This document shows positions 40,641 through 49,569 of a stretch of DNA of 64,000 nt, piece by piece. Origin of the DNA: Rothia aerolata (GTDB lineage Bacteria; Actinomycetota; Actinomycetes; Actinomycetales; Micrococcaceae). The notes under the pieces were generated by a model. That model saw only the letters and a list, made by a program, of their open reading frames with translations. It did not search any database and was not told where the DNA came from. The stretch's first letter is position 1. The number at the start of each line of letters is the position of its first letter. The position numbers and the translations under genes were made by a program. Where the stretch lies: positions 271,299 to 335,298 of the forward strand of contig NZ_BMDC01000003.1 in assembly GCF_014635585.1 (NCBI RefSeq). Reading direction: 5' to 3'.

Positions 40641-40761
40641 GGCTTATTCAGAAGCTTGCAAAACGACAGTCTGAGGGCGTCGGGCAACTGGTATCGGGGC
40701 TGGCGTTTAAGGGAGGTTGCCCGACGCCCTCAGACTGGAAGTATCAGTTTTTGAATAAGCC
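40641..40761. repeat. Family A hairpin, copy A4, with outer stem
   Basis: Perfect 22-bp arms (40667-40688 and 40716-40737) around a 27-nt loop that, on the minus strand, differs from the loop of copy A1 at one base. The stem differs from A1 at six positions, all matched in the opposite arm. An outer 10-bp stem GGCTTATTCA/TGAATAAGCC (40641-40650 with 40752-40761) encloses it; TTTTGAATAAG at its edge also flanks A1 (3824). Confidence 0.93.
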
Positions 40762-40836
40762 ATCTTTAGGTGAGCCCTCTTTCGCTGGCTAGTATGGAGT
40801 GAGAAGCCAATCTCACTCATGAAAGCGAGCGCGCAC

Positions 40837-41106
40837 GTGAAAATTATTCTGACCGTCACCGGTCTTGACCACGAGGGCATTGTTGCAGCCGTTGCCACCC
40901 GGCTGGCTGAGCGTAAGGTGAACATCCTCAATATTTCCCAGACCCTGATGGATAACTACTTCACCATGATTCTGCAGGGTAGCTTTGACGAGTCGAGTCA
41001 GAGCATTCAAGATCTTCAGGCTGCCTTTGAAGAGGTAGAGAAAGAACAGGGTTTGCAGATTCGTATTCAGTCAGAGTCCATCTTTGACGCCATGCATACC
41101 CTCTAG
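40837..41106 (+). CDS. UPF0237 ACT-domain protein
   Basis: About 89 residues, a single ACT domain: VKIILTVTGLDHEGIVAAVA then LAERKVNILNISQTLMDNYF. It is typical of the small UPF0237 regulators encoded next to UPF0210 genes, as here. It probably binds an amino acid and modulates its partner. GTG at 40837 matches the family start; an ATG at 40819 lies at the foot of a small hairpin (GAGTGAGA/TCTCACTC, 40797-40818) and is the alternative. Confidence 0.88.
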   Translation: MKIILTVTGLDHEGIVAAVATRLAERKVNILNISQTLMDNYFTMILQGSFDESSQSIQDLQAAFEEVEKEQGLQIRIQSESIFDAMHTL

Positions 41107-41115
41107 GAGCTAGCT

Positions 41116-42480
41116 GTGGTTTTTGATCGTAACGCGAATGTTCTCGAAACCCTACAGATGATCGATGAGGATAAGCTCGATATCCGCACGGTCACCATGG
41201 GTATTTCTCTGCTGGATTGCGCCGACTCCAACGGTGAGGTGGCGCGCCAGAAAATCTATGACAAGATTACTACCCGCGCTGCCCACCTGGTAGAGGTTGC
41301 CGAGGGCATTGAGGCTGAGCTGGGTATTCCGATTATCAACAAGCGGATTTCGGTGACCCCTATTTCTCTGGTGGCGGGAGCTTCCTCCGATGAGGACTAC
41401 GTGGAGTTTGCCAAGACTCTCGACGCCGCCGCCAAGAAGGTGGGCGTTAACTTTATCGGCGGTTTTACCGCCCTGGTAGACAAGGGCGCCACGGAGGCCG
41501 ACGAGAAGCTGATGAGCTCTATTCCGCGGGCTCTGAACGAGACCGATGTGGTCTGCGCTTCGGTCAATATCGGTTCTTCGAAGGCCGGTATTAATATGAC
41601 GGCGGTGAAGAGGATGAGTGAGGTCATTCGCGAGACCGCCGAGGGTTCAGCTGAGGCTCATGGTTTTGGTTGCTCTAAGCTGGTGGTCTTTGCCAACGCG
41701 GTCTCTGATAACCCGTTTATGGCCGGCGCCTTCCACGGCGTCCAAGAAGCAGACACCGTGATTTCGGTGGGAGTCTCGGGCCCCGGCGTCGTCAAGCGCG
41801 CCCTGGAGAAAGCTCGTGGGCAGGACTTCGGCGCCTGCGCCGAGGCTATTAAAAAGGCAGCTTTCAAGATCACCCGCGTGGGCCAGCTGGTCGGTAACCT
41901 GGCAGCGGAGCGGCTGGGCGTGGAGTTCGGCATTGTCGATCTCTCGCTAGCTCCCACCGCAGAGGTGGGTGACTCGGTGGCTCATGTGCTCGAAGAGATG
42001 GGTCTGGAGACCGTGGGTACCCACGGCACGGTTGCCGCGCTGGCCCTGCTCAATGACGCCGTCAAGAAGGGCGGTCTGATGGCCTGCTCCTACGTGGGCG
42101 GGCTCTCGGGTTCCTTTATTCCGATTTCTGAGGACATCGGAATGATTGAGGCTGCCGCTGCGGGCAAGATTACCCTGGATAAGCTCGAGGCCATGACAGC
42201 TATTTGCTCGGTGGGTCTTGATATGGTGGCGATTCCCGGCGATACACCCGCCTCTACGATTACCGCCATGATTGCAGATGAGGCGGCGATTGGTGTGATG
42301 AACCACAAGACCACGGCGGTGAGGGTTATTCCCGCTATCGGTCTAGAGGTGGGTGAAGTCGTGGAGTTTGGTGGTCTGCTAGGACGAGCTCCGGTAATGC
42401 CGGTGCACGAGGCCTCGGCTGAGCTCTTTGCCGCCCGCGGTGGCAGGATTCCCTCCCCGGTGCACGGTTTCCGCAACTAG
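41116..42480 (+). CDS. UPF0210/DUF711 (PFL family) protein
   Basis: 454 residues, full length for UPF0210. Conserved blocks include [20 protein letters not shown] near the start, [17 protein letters not shown] (about residues 155-171) and [20 protein letters not shown] (about 225-244). The fold resembles the pyruvate-formate-lyase/RNR barrel, but no glycyl-radical motif is present. Function unknown; always paired with the ACT gene 9 bp upstream, so probably an enzyme under its control. GTG start with AGGAGC upstream. Confidence 0.92.
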   Translation: MVFDRNANVLETLQMIDEDKLDIRTVTMGISLLDCADSNGEVARQKIYDKITTRAAHLVEVAEGIEAELGIPIINKRISVTPISLVAGASSDEDYVEFAKTLDAAAKKVGVNFIGGFTALVDKGATEADEKLMSSIPRALNETDVVCASVNIGSSKAGINMTAVKRMSEVIRETAEGSAEAHGFGCSKLVVFANAVSDNPFMAGAFHGVQEADTVISVGVSGPGVVKRALEKARGQDFGACAEAIKKAAFKITRVGQLVGNLAAERLGVEFGIVDLSLAPTAEVGDSVAHVLEEMGLETVGTHGTVAALALLNDAVKKGGLMACSYVGGLSGSFIPISEDIGMIEAAAAGKITLDKLEAMTAICSVGLDMVAIPGDTPASTITAMIADEAAIGVMNHKTTAVRVIPAIGLEVGEVVEFGGLLGRAPVMPVHEASAELFAARGGRIPSPVHGFRN

Positions 42481-42491
42481 TCTCTGGGTAG

Positions 42492-42527
42492 CCCGGCGGT
42501 GTAGAACGTAGCAGCTGCACCGCCGGG
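42492..42527. terminator. Hairpin after the UPF0210 gene
   Basis: 10-bp GC-rich arms CCCGGCGGTG (42492-42501) and CACCGCCGGG (42518-42527). No T-run follows directly, so termination may be weak or Rho-assisted. Confidence 0.5.
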
Positions 42528-42619
42528 GCGTGGCGCGGTTCTCGAAAAATTTTTATTACTTGAAAATGCAAATGCCTACCCCTGAGAATCCGCCCCGGTG
42601 GGCACATAAGGTTTTTACA

Positions 42620-42696
42620 ACCATATATAACTAAGGGCTTTCGGTGACTTTCTGTCATCAAGACCAAAATATTTTTGGGTCTACCATATCTAGTGT
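42620..42696 (+). promoter_or_regulatory. Two NrdR-box-like sites upstream of nrdD
   Basis: ACCATATATAACT (from 42620) and ACCATATCTAGTGT (from 42683) resemble the NrdR consensus ACACWATATAWGTGT. Their cores are 63 bp apart, about six helical turns, twice the usual spacing. They would allow nucleotide-dependent repression of nrdDG. Confidence 0.45.
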
Positions 42697-42719
42697 TCCC
42701 CAACGAAAGAGGCCACTAG

Positions 42720-44597
42720 ATGTTGTTGTCTGAAGAGAAAAAGTCAGTTTCAGCCCTAGAGCAACTCCAGAGCGGCGAAGCGAGCGCCCTGCACGAAAAC
42801 GCCAACAAAGACGCCACCGTTTTCAATACCCAGCGCGATTTGACTGCCGGTGCGGTGTCTAAAGATTTTGCTCTGGAACATCTGCTACCCAAGGCAGTGG
42901 CAGAGGCCCACCGCCGCGGTGATATTCACTTCCACGACCTCGACTATTCGCCCTATGCTCCCATGACCAACTGCTGTCTGATCGATATTGCGGGCATGCT
43001 CAAGCAGGGCTTTACCATCGGCAACGCCAACGTGGAGTCTCCCAAGTCAATTCAGACCGCAGCGGCCCAGGTCTCTCAGATTATTGCTAACGTGGCCAGC
43101 TCCCAGTACGGCGGTTGCTCGGTAGACCGGATCGATGAGGTACTGGCTCCCTACGCGCAGCTCAACTACGCCAAGCACCTGGCAGACGCCAAGGAGTGGG
43201 TGCTGCCCGAGAAGCAGGCCGACTACGCGGCGTCCAAAACCGTCAAAGACATCTATGACTCCATGCAGTCCCTCGAATACGAGGTCAATACCCTTTACTC
43301 CTCCAACGGTCAGACCCCCTTTGTGACCTTTGGTTTTGGCCTGGGTACCGGCCGCTGGGAGCGCGAGATTCAAAAGGCGATTCTGAAGGTGCGCCTGAAG
43401 GGCATCGGTAAAGACGGCACCACCGCGATCTTCCCCAAGCTGGTGATGGGGCTGAAGCGGGGTACCAACCTCGACCCGCAGGACCCCAACTACGACATCA
43501 AGCAGCTGGCGCTGAAGTGCTCCGCCAAGCGCATGTACCCCGATGTTCTCAATTACGAGAAGATTGTTGAAATTACAGGTTCCTACAAGGCGCCCATGGG
43601 CTGCCGCTCTTTCCTGCAGGGGTGGAAGGACGACGCCGGGCAGGAGGTTGCCGCCGGCCGCATGAACCTGGGGGTGGTAACCCTCAACCTGCCCCGCATC
43701 GCACTGGAAACCGCCAACTTCTCGGAGCCCGCGCACAGGCAGCAGGCCCTAGAAAACTTCTGGGCCCTGTTGGATGACCGGATTGAGGTGGCCCGGCAGG
43801 CCCTTTATTACCGGGTGCAGCGCTGCAAAGAGGCCCTGCCCGAAAACGCCCCGATTCTCTACCAGCACGGTGCCTTCGGTCTTCGGGCACAGCGGGGAGA
43901 GAGCGTGGACCGCTTCTTTGACGGCGGCCGCGCCACGGTGTCCCTGGGCTATATTGGCCTCTACGAGGTAGCCACCGCCTTCTTCGGCCCCGACTGGGAG
44001 ACCAACCCCGAGGCCAAGTCCTTCACCCTCGATATTCTGGCCAAGCTCAAGGCCCACTGCTCCGCCTGGTACCGCGAGACCGGCATCTGGTTCTCGGTCT
44101 ACTCCACCCCCTCGGAGTCGCTGACCGACCGCTTCTGCCGTCTCGACCGCGACCGCTTCGGCGCCGTCGCCGATATTACCGATAAGGACTACTACACCAA
44201 CTCCTACCACTACGACGTGCGCAAGAAGGTGACTCCCTTTGAGAAGATCGACTTCGAAAAGGACTATCCGGTCTATGCCGCCGGTGGCTTTATCCACTAC
44301 TGCGAGTACCCCAAGATGACCCAGAACCTGCAGGCGCTGGAGGCTGTCTGGGACTACGCCTACGACAGGGTGGGATACTTGGGCACCAACGCCTCAATTG
44401 ACCGCTGTTTCGACTGTGGTTTTGAGGGGCAGTTTAACCCCACTGCTGAGGGCTTTGAATGCCCCGACTGCGGCAACACCAACCCCGAAACCTGCGACGT
44501 CGTCAAGCGCACCTGCGGCTACCTGGGCAACCCCATGAAGCGGCCCATGGTGCACGGCCGCCACGAGGAGATCGCCTCCCGTGTTAACCACCTCTAA
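42720..44597 (+). CDS. nrdD: Anaerobic ribonucleoside-triphosphate reductase, no ATP-cone
   Basis: 625 residues. Catalytic barrel with NANKDATVFNTQRDL and RRGDIHFHDLDYSPYAPMTN near the start, a C-terminal zinc site CFDCGFEGQF and CPDCGN, and the glycyl-radical motif RTCGYLG (Gly about 600). It reduces ribonucleoside triphosphates without oxygen. Compared with the 712-residue E. coli enzyme, about 90 N-terminal residues, the ATP-cone for allosteric control, are missing, and no in-frame extension exists upstream. ATG with AAAGAGG upstream. Its end overlaps nrdG by 17 bases. Confidence 0.96.
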   Translation: MLLSEEKKSVSALEQLQSGEASALHENANKDATVFNTQRDLTAGAVSKDFALEHLLPKAVAEAHRRGDIHFHDLDYSPYAPMTNCCLIDIAGMLKQGFTIGNANVESPKSIQTAAAQVSQIIANVASSQYGGCSVDRIDEVLAPYAQLNYAKHLADAKEWVLPEKQADYAASKTVKDIYDSMQSLEYEVNTLYSSNGQTPFVTFGFGLGTGRWEREIQKAILKVRLKGIGKDGTTAIFPKLVMGLKRGTNLDPQDPNYDIKQLALKCSAKRMYPDVLNYEKIVEITGSYKAPMGCRSFLQGWKDDAGQEVAAGRMNLGVVTLNLPRIALETANFSEPAHRQQALENFWALLDDRIEVARQALYYRVQRCKEALPENAPILYQHGAFGLRAQRGESVDRFFDGGRATVSLGYIGLYEVATAFFGPDWETNPEAKSFTLDILAKLKAHCSAWYRETGIWFSVYSTPSESLTDRFCRLDRDRFGAVADITDKDYYTNSYHYDVRKKVTPFEKIDFEKDYPVYAAGGFIHYCEYPKMTQNLQALEAVWDYAYDRVGYLGTNASIDRCFDCGFEGQFNPTAEGFECPDCGNTNPETCDVVKRTCGYLGNPMKRPMVHGRHEEIASRVNHL

Positions 44598-45177
44598 GGA
44601 CGACGGCCCCCGCCAGCTCCCGCCCGTCAACGGGAGCTGGTCGGCGGCTAGGCTCTCCCAGCGCTTTGTTGCCGACTATAAACCCCACGTGTTTGTAGAC
44701 GGTCCCGGGGTGCGCTGCTCGCTCTATGTCTCCGGCTGCCCTTTCAAATGCGTGGGCTGCTATAACGAAGCAGCCCAGTCTTTCCGCTACGGGTTTGAGT
44801 ACACAGACCAGTTGGAAGAGAGGATTCTGGCTGACCTGGCCCACAGCTATGTGGCGGGCTTGACCCTGCTGGGTGGTGAGCCCTTTCTGAATACGGGGGT
44901 CTGCCTGCAACTGGCCCGTCGGGTGCGAGAAGAGCTGCCGCAGAAAACTATCTGGGCATGGAGCGGCTATACCTGGGAGCAGTTACTCTTTTCAGCCCGG
45001 CAGGGCAGCAGCGACCAGCTGGAACTGCTAGAGCTCTGCGACGTGCTGGTTGATGGCCCCTTTATCCAGTCGCGCTATAACTCTCAGCTGGCTTTCCGGG
45101 GCTCGGAGAACCAGCGCATTATTGACGTGCAACAGAGCCTGACCCGGCCCAACCCGGTGGTCTTAGACCTCGACTAA
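44581..45177 (+). CDS. nrdG: Anaerobic ribonucleotide reductase activating enzyme
   Basis: 198 residues, a radical-SAM activase. The cluster motif is CPFKCVGCYN (CxxxCxxC, about residues 53-60), preceded by FVDGPGVRCSLYVSG, and LTLLGGEPFLNTG follows as the SAM-binding GGE motif. It generates the glycyl radical on NrdD. GTG start inside the nrdD end, so translation is coupled. The pair lets the organism make deoxyribonucleotides without oxygen. Confidence 0.95.
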   Translation: MLTTSKDDGPRQLPPVNGSWSAARLSQRFVADYKPHVFVDGPGVRCSLYVSGCPFKCVGCYNEAAQSFRYGFEYTDQLEERILADLAHSYVAGLTLLGGEPFLNTGVCLQLARRVREELPQKTIWAWSGYTWEQLLFSARQGSSDQLELLELCDVLVDGPFIQSRYNSQLAFRGSENQRIIDVQQSLTRPNPVVLDLD

Positions 45178-45196
45178 CGCCCCGGCCCCAGCGCGC

Positions 45197-46333
45197 CTAG
45201 AGAAAACTCGCCATCATTGCCTCAAAGGCGAGTTTGGCGCTGGCATTGGTTGAGATGCGGCGGCGGGTCAGCGCCACCGAGTCTAGCAGTTCCAGTGTTT
45301 TAGCGGAGGAACGCGCCTGAGCGTAGGCCGCCAGCTCATCGGCCAGGTGGGCATTAATCAGGGCAGAACCGGTTCCCAGCTGCAGGGTCAGCACATCGCG
45401 GAAGAAGGTCTGCAAATCCACCAGAAACCGATCAAGGGTATCTGTTTTGATACGGCGGGCCCGGCGCTTCTGGTCTTCTTCAAGATTGCGCAGCTGCGCC
45501 CGCATAGAGGGGTTAACCTTCTCGCCCTCCTCAATGCCCAGGGTGCGCATGAGCTCCTGGCGCTCGCGCTCGTTCCGCTCGGCAGCAACGGCCTCGGCGG
45601 CGTCATCGGAGATACCGATCAGCTTCTCAGCAGCAGCCATAGCATCGGAGATTCCCCGAATGCCCAGGGGCATCCGCACCACTGAATTGCGGCGGTCGAA
45701 TTCTTCCCGGGAGGTAGCCAGCTGGCGGGCGACGTCCAGGTTACCCTGGGCCAGCGCCGCACACTGACCCGCCAGCTCTGCGGCTACACCTGAAGCAACC
45801 AGGGCTTCTGCCACCGCCTGTTGCGATGGAACCCGCAACTTTACCGGCCGGCATCGGGAGCGGATGGTTACCAGCACGTCCAGGGGGGAGGGGGCGGTCA
45901 GTAGCCAGATGGTGTGCGGCGGAGGCTCCTCGATTGCCTTGAGCAGCACGTTAGAGGTGCGCTCGGGCATGCGGTCTGCGTCTTCAAGAATGATTACGCG
46001 CCAGCGACCCACCGAGGGGCGGTCTTGAGCCTTGACCACCAGGTCGCGGGCCTCTTCGATACGAATCTGTAGATTCTCGGTGGTGAAGTGGGTGAGGTCG
46101 GCGTGGGAGCCCGAGAGGGCGGTCTGGCAGGATTTGCAAACCCCGCAGCCGCGCTGGCTGGGCTCGGGAGAATCACAGAGCAGGGCAGCGGCGAAGGCAC
46201 GGGCTGCCTCAGACCGGCCGGAACCGGGAGGTCCCGTAAAAAGCCAGGCGTGGGTGGGGCGGTCTTCGGCCGCCGCACGTGCCAGCTGGGCGGTCACCTC
46301 GGGCTGGCCAACCAGCCTATCCCAAACACTCAT
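45197..46333 (-). CDS. holB: DNA polymerase III subunit delta'
   Basis: 378 residues. AAA+ clamp-loader subunit with the P-loop remnant FTGPPGSGRSEAARAFAAAL (about residues 32-51), a four-cysteine zinc module C-x8-C-x2-C-x2-C (about 53-68), and the sensor region IIEDADRMPERTSNVLLKAI (about 110-135). The delta' subunit loads the sliding clamp with gamma/tau and delta. It starts within the last bases of tmk, a common arrangement, so both are cotranscribed. Confidence 0.93.
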   Translation of the reverse strand: MSVWDRLVGQPEVTAQLARAAAEDRPTHAWLFTGPPGSGRSEAARAFAAALLCDSPEPSQRGCGVCKSCQTALSGSHADLTHFTTENLQIRIEEARDLVVKAQDRPSVGRWRVIILEDADRMPERTSNVLLKAIEEPPPHTIWLLTAPSPLDVLVTIRSRCRPVKLRVPSQQAVAEALVASGVAAELAGQCAALAQGNLDVARQLATSREEFDRRNSVVRMPLGIRGISDAMAAAEKLIGISDDAAEAVAAERNERERQELMRTLGIEEGEKVNPSMRAQLRNLEEDQKRRARRIKTDTLDRFLVDLQTFFRDVLTLQLGTGSALINAHLADELAAYAQARSSAKTLELLDSVALTRRRISTNASAKLAFEAMMASFL

Positions 46334-47007
46334 GCTACCTCCTTCAGGTGGGCGGTCACCGCGGCAAGCACCGCCGCGTGGACGTCGTCGATAGAGCCGG
46401 TGCCATCAATCACCGCGTAGCGCTGGGGGTTGGCGGCCGCCAAGCGTCCAAAGGTGGCGTGCAGGCTGGCGTAAAAGTCATCGGATTCAGATTCCATGCG
46501 GTCGGCAGCGCCGCGGGCCTCTGCGCGGCTGCGGCCGGCGCCCAAGGGAACATCGAGTAAAACGGTGAGGTCGGGGAGCAGGTTCTCGGTGGCCCACAGG
46601 CTCAGGTCGGTTACAGACTCAATTCCCAAACCCCGGCCCGCGCCCTGGTAGGCGGCCGAGGAATCAATATAGCGGTCGCAGAGCACCACCTTGCCCTCTT
46701 CGAGGGCGGGGCGAATCAGCTGGGCTGCGTGGGCCGCCCGCGAGGCGGCAAAAATCAGGGCCTCGGTGCGGGCGTCGATGGTGCCCTGGCCGTGGTCTAG
46801 CACCAGCGAACGCAGTTTCTCCCCAATCTCTGTTCCTCCGGGTTCCCGGGTAACCACCACGCTCAAACCGGCAGATTCTAGGGCAGCGCGAAGCCGGGCA
46901 ACCTGGGTAGACTTACCGGCGCCGTCCCCGCCCTCAAAAGCAATGAAGGTGCCGGGGCAGGCGGGGGTAGGTTCGCTGCTGGCCTTATAGTTGAGGGAAT
47001 CAGTCAC
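46330..47007 (-). CDS. tmk: Thymidylate kinase
   Basis: 225 residues. P-loop FEGGDGAGKSTQVARLRAAL (about residues 24-43), the DR motif VVLCDRYIDSSAAYQGAGRG, and the DVPLGAGRSRAEARG lid region. It phosphorylates dTMP to dTDP. GTG start. The N-terminal ~18 residues precede the usual start and may be disordered. Overlaps holB by four bases. Confidence 0.95.
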   Translation of the reverse strand: MTDSLNYKASSEPTPACPGTFIAFEGGDGAGKSTQVARLRAALESAGLSVVVTREPGGTEIGEKLRSLVLDHGQGTIDARTEALIFAASRAAHAAQLIRPALEEGKVVLCDRYIDSSAAYQGAGRGLGIESVTDLSLWATENLLPDLTVLLDVPLGAGRSRAEARGAADRMESESDDFYASLHATFGRLAAANPQRYAVIDGTGSIDDVHAAVLAAVTAHLKEVA

Positions 47008-47031
47008 GCTTCTTAGCCTATCGTTTTTGAT

Positions 47032-47943
47032 CTATGACAGCCCTGCGGTTCGCTTAAAGGTGGTTCCCATATGCTCGATTTCGCAGCGGGCCAGCCCGCG
47101 CGGGGCAAGGTCTTTATCTATAAAGTCTAGTAGCTGGCCGAAGGTGGGCAGAAGCAGGTGGGCCACCAGCGAGTATTGGCCGCTGGTGGCGGCCACAAAA
47201 CGACAGTGGGGGAGCTGGCTTAACCATGCTCCCAGCTTGGTGATGTGGCCGGGGTTCACGTGCATCCAGAGCATTACATCGGCGGTGCTGTTGAAGGCAT
47301 CGGGGCTGATGTCGGCTTCAAAGTAGAGAATGTTGGATTCGATGAGCCGCTTGCGTCGGCGGGAAACGGTGGAGGCGTCCACCCCTAATTTTTTACTGAT
47401 GGCCTGGACCTCCATGCGACCGTCTCCGTGGAGCAGGTCAAGAATTTTGTGGTCGAGGGCGTCAAGGTGAAAGTCGGCTTCGGTCAGGGTGGGCTGGGGC
47501 GTGCGCGACCACACCTCAAAGAGCTCAAAGACCTGGAGGGATTCGAGGTGCTGGTTGTTTTGAAGGACGTCGAGTGGTTCGGTGTGCTCGGGCGTGGTCA
47601 CTAGCCCGCACATGAGTTCGGAGCGGTCAAAAGAGAGCCTGACCCAGCGGCTGGTGGGTTGCTTGGCCATGTGCTGGGCTAGCAGATGGAGCAGGTTGGG
47701 TTTTGCCGTCGCCCGGCAGAGCCAGACGTTATGCCCGCCAAAGCCGGGCAGGGTGCGACCGGTAATTTTGAGAACCCCCGACTTTTTCAGCGCTGCGTAG
47801 CGGCGGGAGACGGTTCCGGCGCTGACACCCAGCTCACCGGCTAGCTGCTGGAAGCTGGCAGTGGGGTTGGCATCGAGGGCTAGGAGTAGTTTTCGGTCTA
47901 GATTCTCGAAGGTGTGGTGCAGGGCGGGAATATCAGGGGTCAT
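47032..47943 (-). CDS. Lrp/AsnC-type regulator with two helix-turn-helix domains
   Basis: 303 residues, about twice a normal Lrp. Two Lrp-type DNA-binding units are visible: FQQLAGELGVSAGTVSRRYA (about residues 31-50) and VQAISKKLGVDASTVSRRRK (about 180-199), each followed by an AsnC-like sensor region, the first of which is divergent. It is divergent from an MFS exporter gene 130 bp away and probably controls it. Effector unknown. Confidence 0.85.
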   Translation of the reverse strand: MTPDIPALHHTFENLDRKLLLALDANPTASFQQLAGELGVSAGTVSRRYAALKKSGVLKITGRTLPGFGGHNVWLCRATAKPNLLHLLAQHMAKQPTSRWVRLSFDRSELMCGLVTTPEHTEPLDVLQNNQHLESLQVFELFEVWSRTPQPTLTEADFHLDALDHKILDLLHGDGRMEVQAISKKLGVDASTVSRRRKRLIESNILYFEADISPDAFNSTADVMLWMHVNPGHITKLGAWLSQLPHCRFVAATSGQYSLVAHLLLPTFGQLLDFIDKDLAPRGLARCEIEHMGTTFKRTAGLS

Positions 47944-48073
47944 GGATTTAACCTATCAAATCGCAATATATATGCACTAAATATAGATATTTTATATTTT
48001 CATGCAAGAAGATTTAGAAGCATGCAGAGTAGCGCTAGGGTTTTAGCGTTTTGACCCTGAGAGAAAGAAGCTC

Positions 48074-49534
48074 ATGACCACAGCGTCACAGCCTGCGATC
48101 TCTGCCGATTCTAAAAAGCAAGAGAGTCGCTACGACCAAGAATCTGTACTGCACCCCCACGGCAACGGCCTCATTGCCGTTGCGGCCTTTAGCTGCCTGG
48201 TAGTCGCCCTCCAACAGACCCTGGTGGTGCCCGCTACTCCGCGTTTTCCCCAGCTGCTGGGCGAATCGGCAACAGCGGTCTCGTGGATTGTTACCGCCAC
48301 CCTGCTGACCGGTGCTATTGCCACCCCCATTATCTCTAAGCTCTCCGACATGGTGGGCCGCCGCAAGATGCTGGTCTTTTCCATGACCTTTGTGCTGATT
48401 GGCTCTGTGATTGCTCCCCTGGGCGGGCTGCCCCTGGTGGTGGCGGGCCGGGCCCTTCAGGGTCTGGGCACCGCTTTGGTACCCGTGGCTATGGCCCAGA
48501 TGCGCGATAGCCTGCCCCCTCATAAAATCGGTAGCTCCCTGGCCATTCTCTCGGCCACCCTGGGCGTGGGCGGCGGCATCGGAATCCCGATCGGCGGCGT
48601 CATTATTTCTATCGCCAGCTGGCAGTGGCTCTTCTGGGTCTCGGCAGCTCTCTCGGTGGTCTCTATCGTGCTGATTGCTCTGGTGGTTCCCCAGCACAAC
48701 CCCGAGACCCACAGGCCCTTTGACACTACCGGCGCGGTGCTGCTCTCCATCGGTCTTGTTTCCCTGCTGCTGGGTATTTCCCAGGGCGGAATGTGGGGTT
48801 GGGGCTCGCTTCCGACCATTCTCACCCTGGTGCTGGGCGTGCTGGTACTGGTGGTGTGGACTTTCTTTGAGCTGCGTAACCAGGCTCCGTTGGTTGACCT
48901 GCGCTCCTCGGCAATCCGCCCCGTGCTACTCACCCACATCTCATCCTTCACCATGGGTATTTTGATGTTCACCAACCTGCTCTTGACCACCCAGCAGCTA
49001 CAGGGCGCTACCGGCGAAAACGGCTTCGGTTGGAGCGCCCAGGCAGCCGGCCTGGCGATGCTCCCCAACGCCTGCGCCATGTTCCTGGTGGCTCCGCTTA
49101 CAGCGCATCTGGCTAAGCGTTTCAGCCCCCAGATGGTTCTGGGTCTGGGCGCAGTGGTCACCGGCCTCGGCTACCTGCTGCGCATCTTCCTCATTCCCAA
49201 CGGGGCAATGCTGATTGTGTGGACGACGGTCATCGGCATTGGCGTGGGCATCGGCTATGCCGCGCTGCCCATGCTGATTGTGCGCTACACCCCGGGCACC
49301 CAGATCGGTGAAGCCAACGGAATGAACGCGCTGGTTCGGGCTATCGGCACCGCGGTGGCTTCGGCGGGGGTTTCCGTGATTGCCACCATGTTGGCGGTCA
49401 CCGTTGAGGGCCACAGCACCCCCTCGGCCACCGCTTTCCTGGTTCTCTCCATCATCGGCGCGGTGATTTCAGCGGCAACCCTCATCTTTGCCCTGGGCGC
49501 TCGCTCGGAGAAACACCGGGTGCACCAGGCGTAA
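48074..49534 (+). CDS. MFS drug-efflux type transporter (DHA2 family)
   Basis: 486 residues, 14 predicted membrane spans. Motif A is LSDMVGRRKMLVFSMTFVLI (about residues 92-111) after the second span, and the family C-motif GVGGGIGIPIGGVIIS (about residues 165-180) marks proton-driven exporters. Substrates are probably drugs or amino-acid-like compounds. ATG with AGAAAGAAG upstream. Divergent from the double-HTH Lrp regulator; the amidohydrolase gene follows after 35 bp and may be cotranscribed. Confidence 0.9.
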   Translation: MTTASQPAISADSKKQESRYDQESVLHPHGNGLIAVAAFSCLVVALQQTLVVPATPRFPQLLGESATAVSWIVTATLLTGAIATPIISKLSDMVGRRKMLVFSMTFVLIGSVIAPLGGLPLVVAGRALQGLGTALVPVAMAQMRDSLPPHKIGSSLAILSATLGVGGGIGIPIGGVIISIASWQWLFWVSAALSVVSIVLIALVVPQHNPETHRPFDTTGAVLLSIGLVSLLLGISQGGMWGWGSLPTILTLVLGVLVLVVWTFFELRNQAPLVDLRSSAIRPVLLTHISSFTMGILMFTNLLLTTQQLQGATGENGFGWSAQAAGLAMLPNACAMFLVAPLTAHLAKRFSPQMVLGLGAVVTGLGYLLRIFLIPNGAMLIVWTTVIGIGVGIGYAALPMLIVRYTPGTQIGEANGMNALVRAIGTAVASAGVSVIATMLAVTVEGHSTPSATAFLVLSIIGAVISAATLIFALGARSEKHRVHQA

Positions 49535-49569
49535 GCTGAAAATAGGCAAGGCAGGAAAAGGAAGACACC

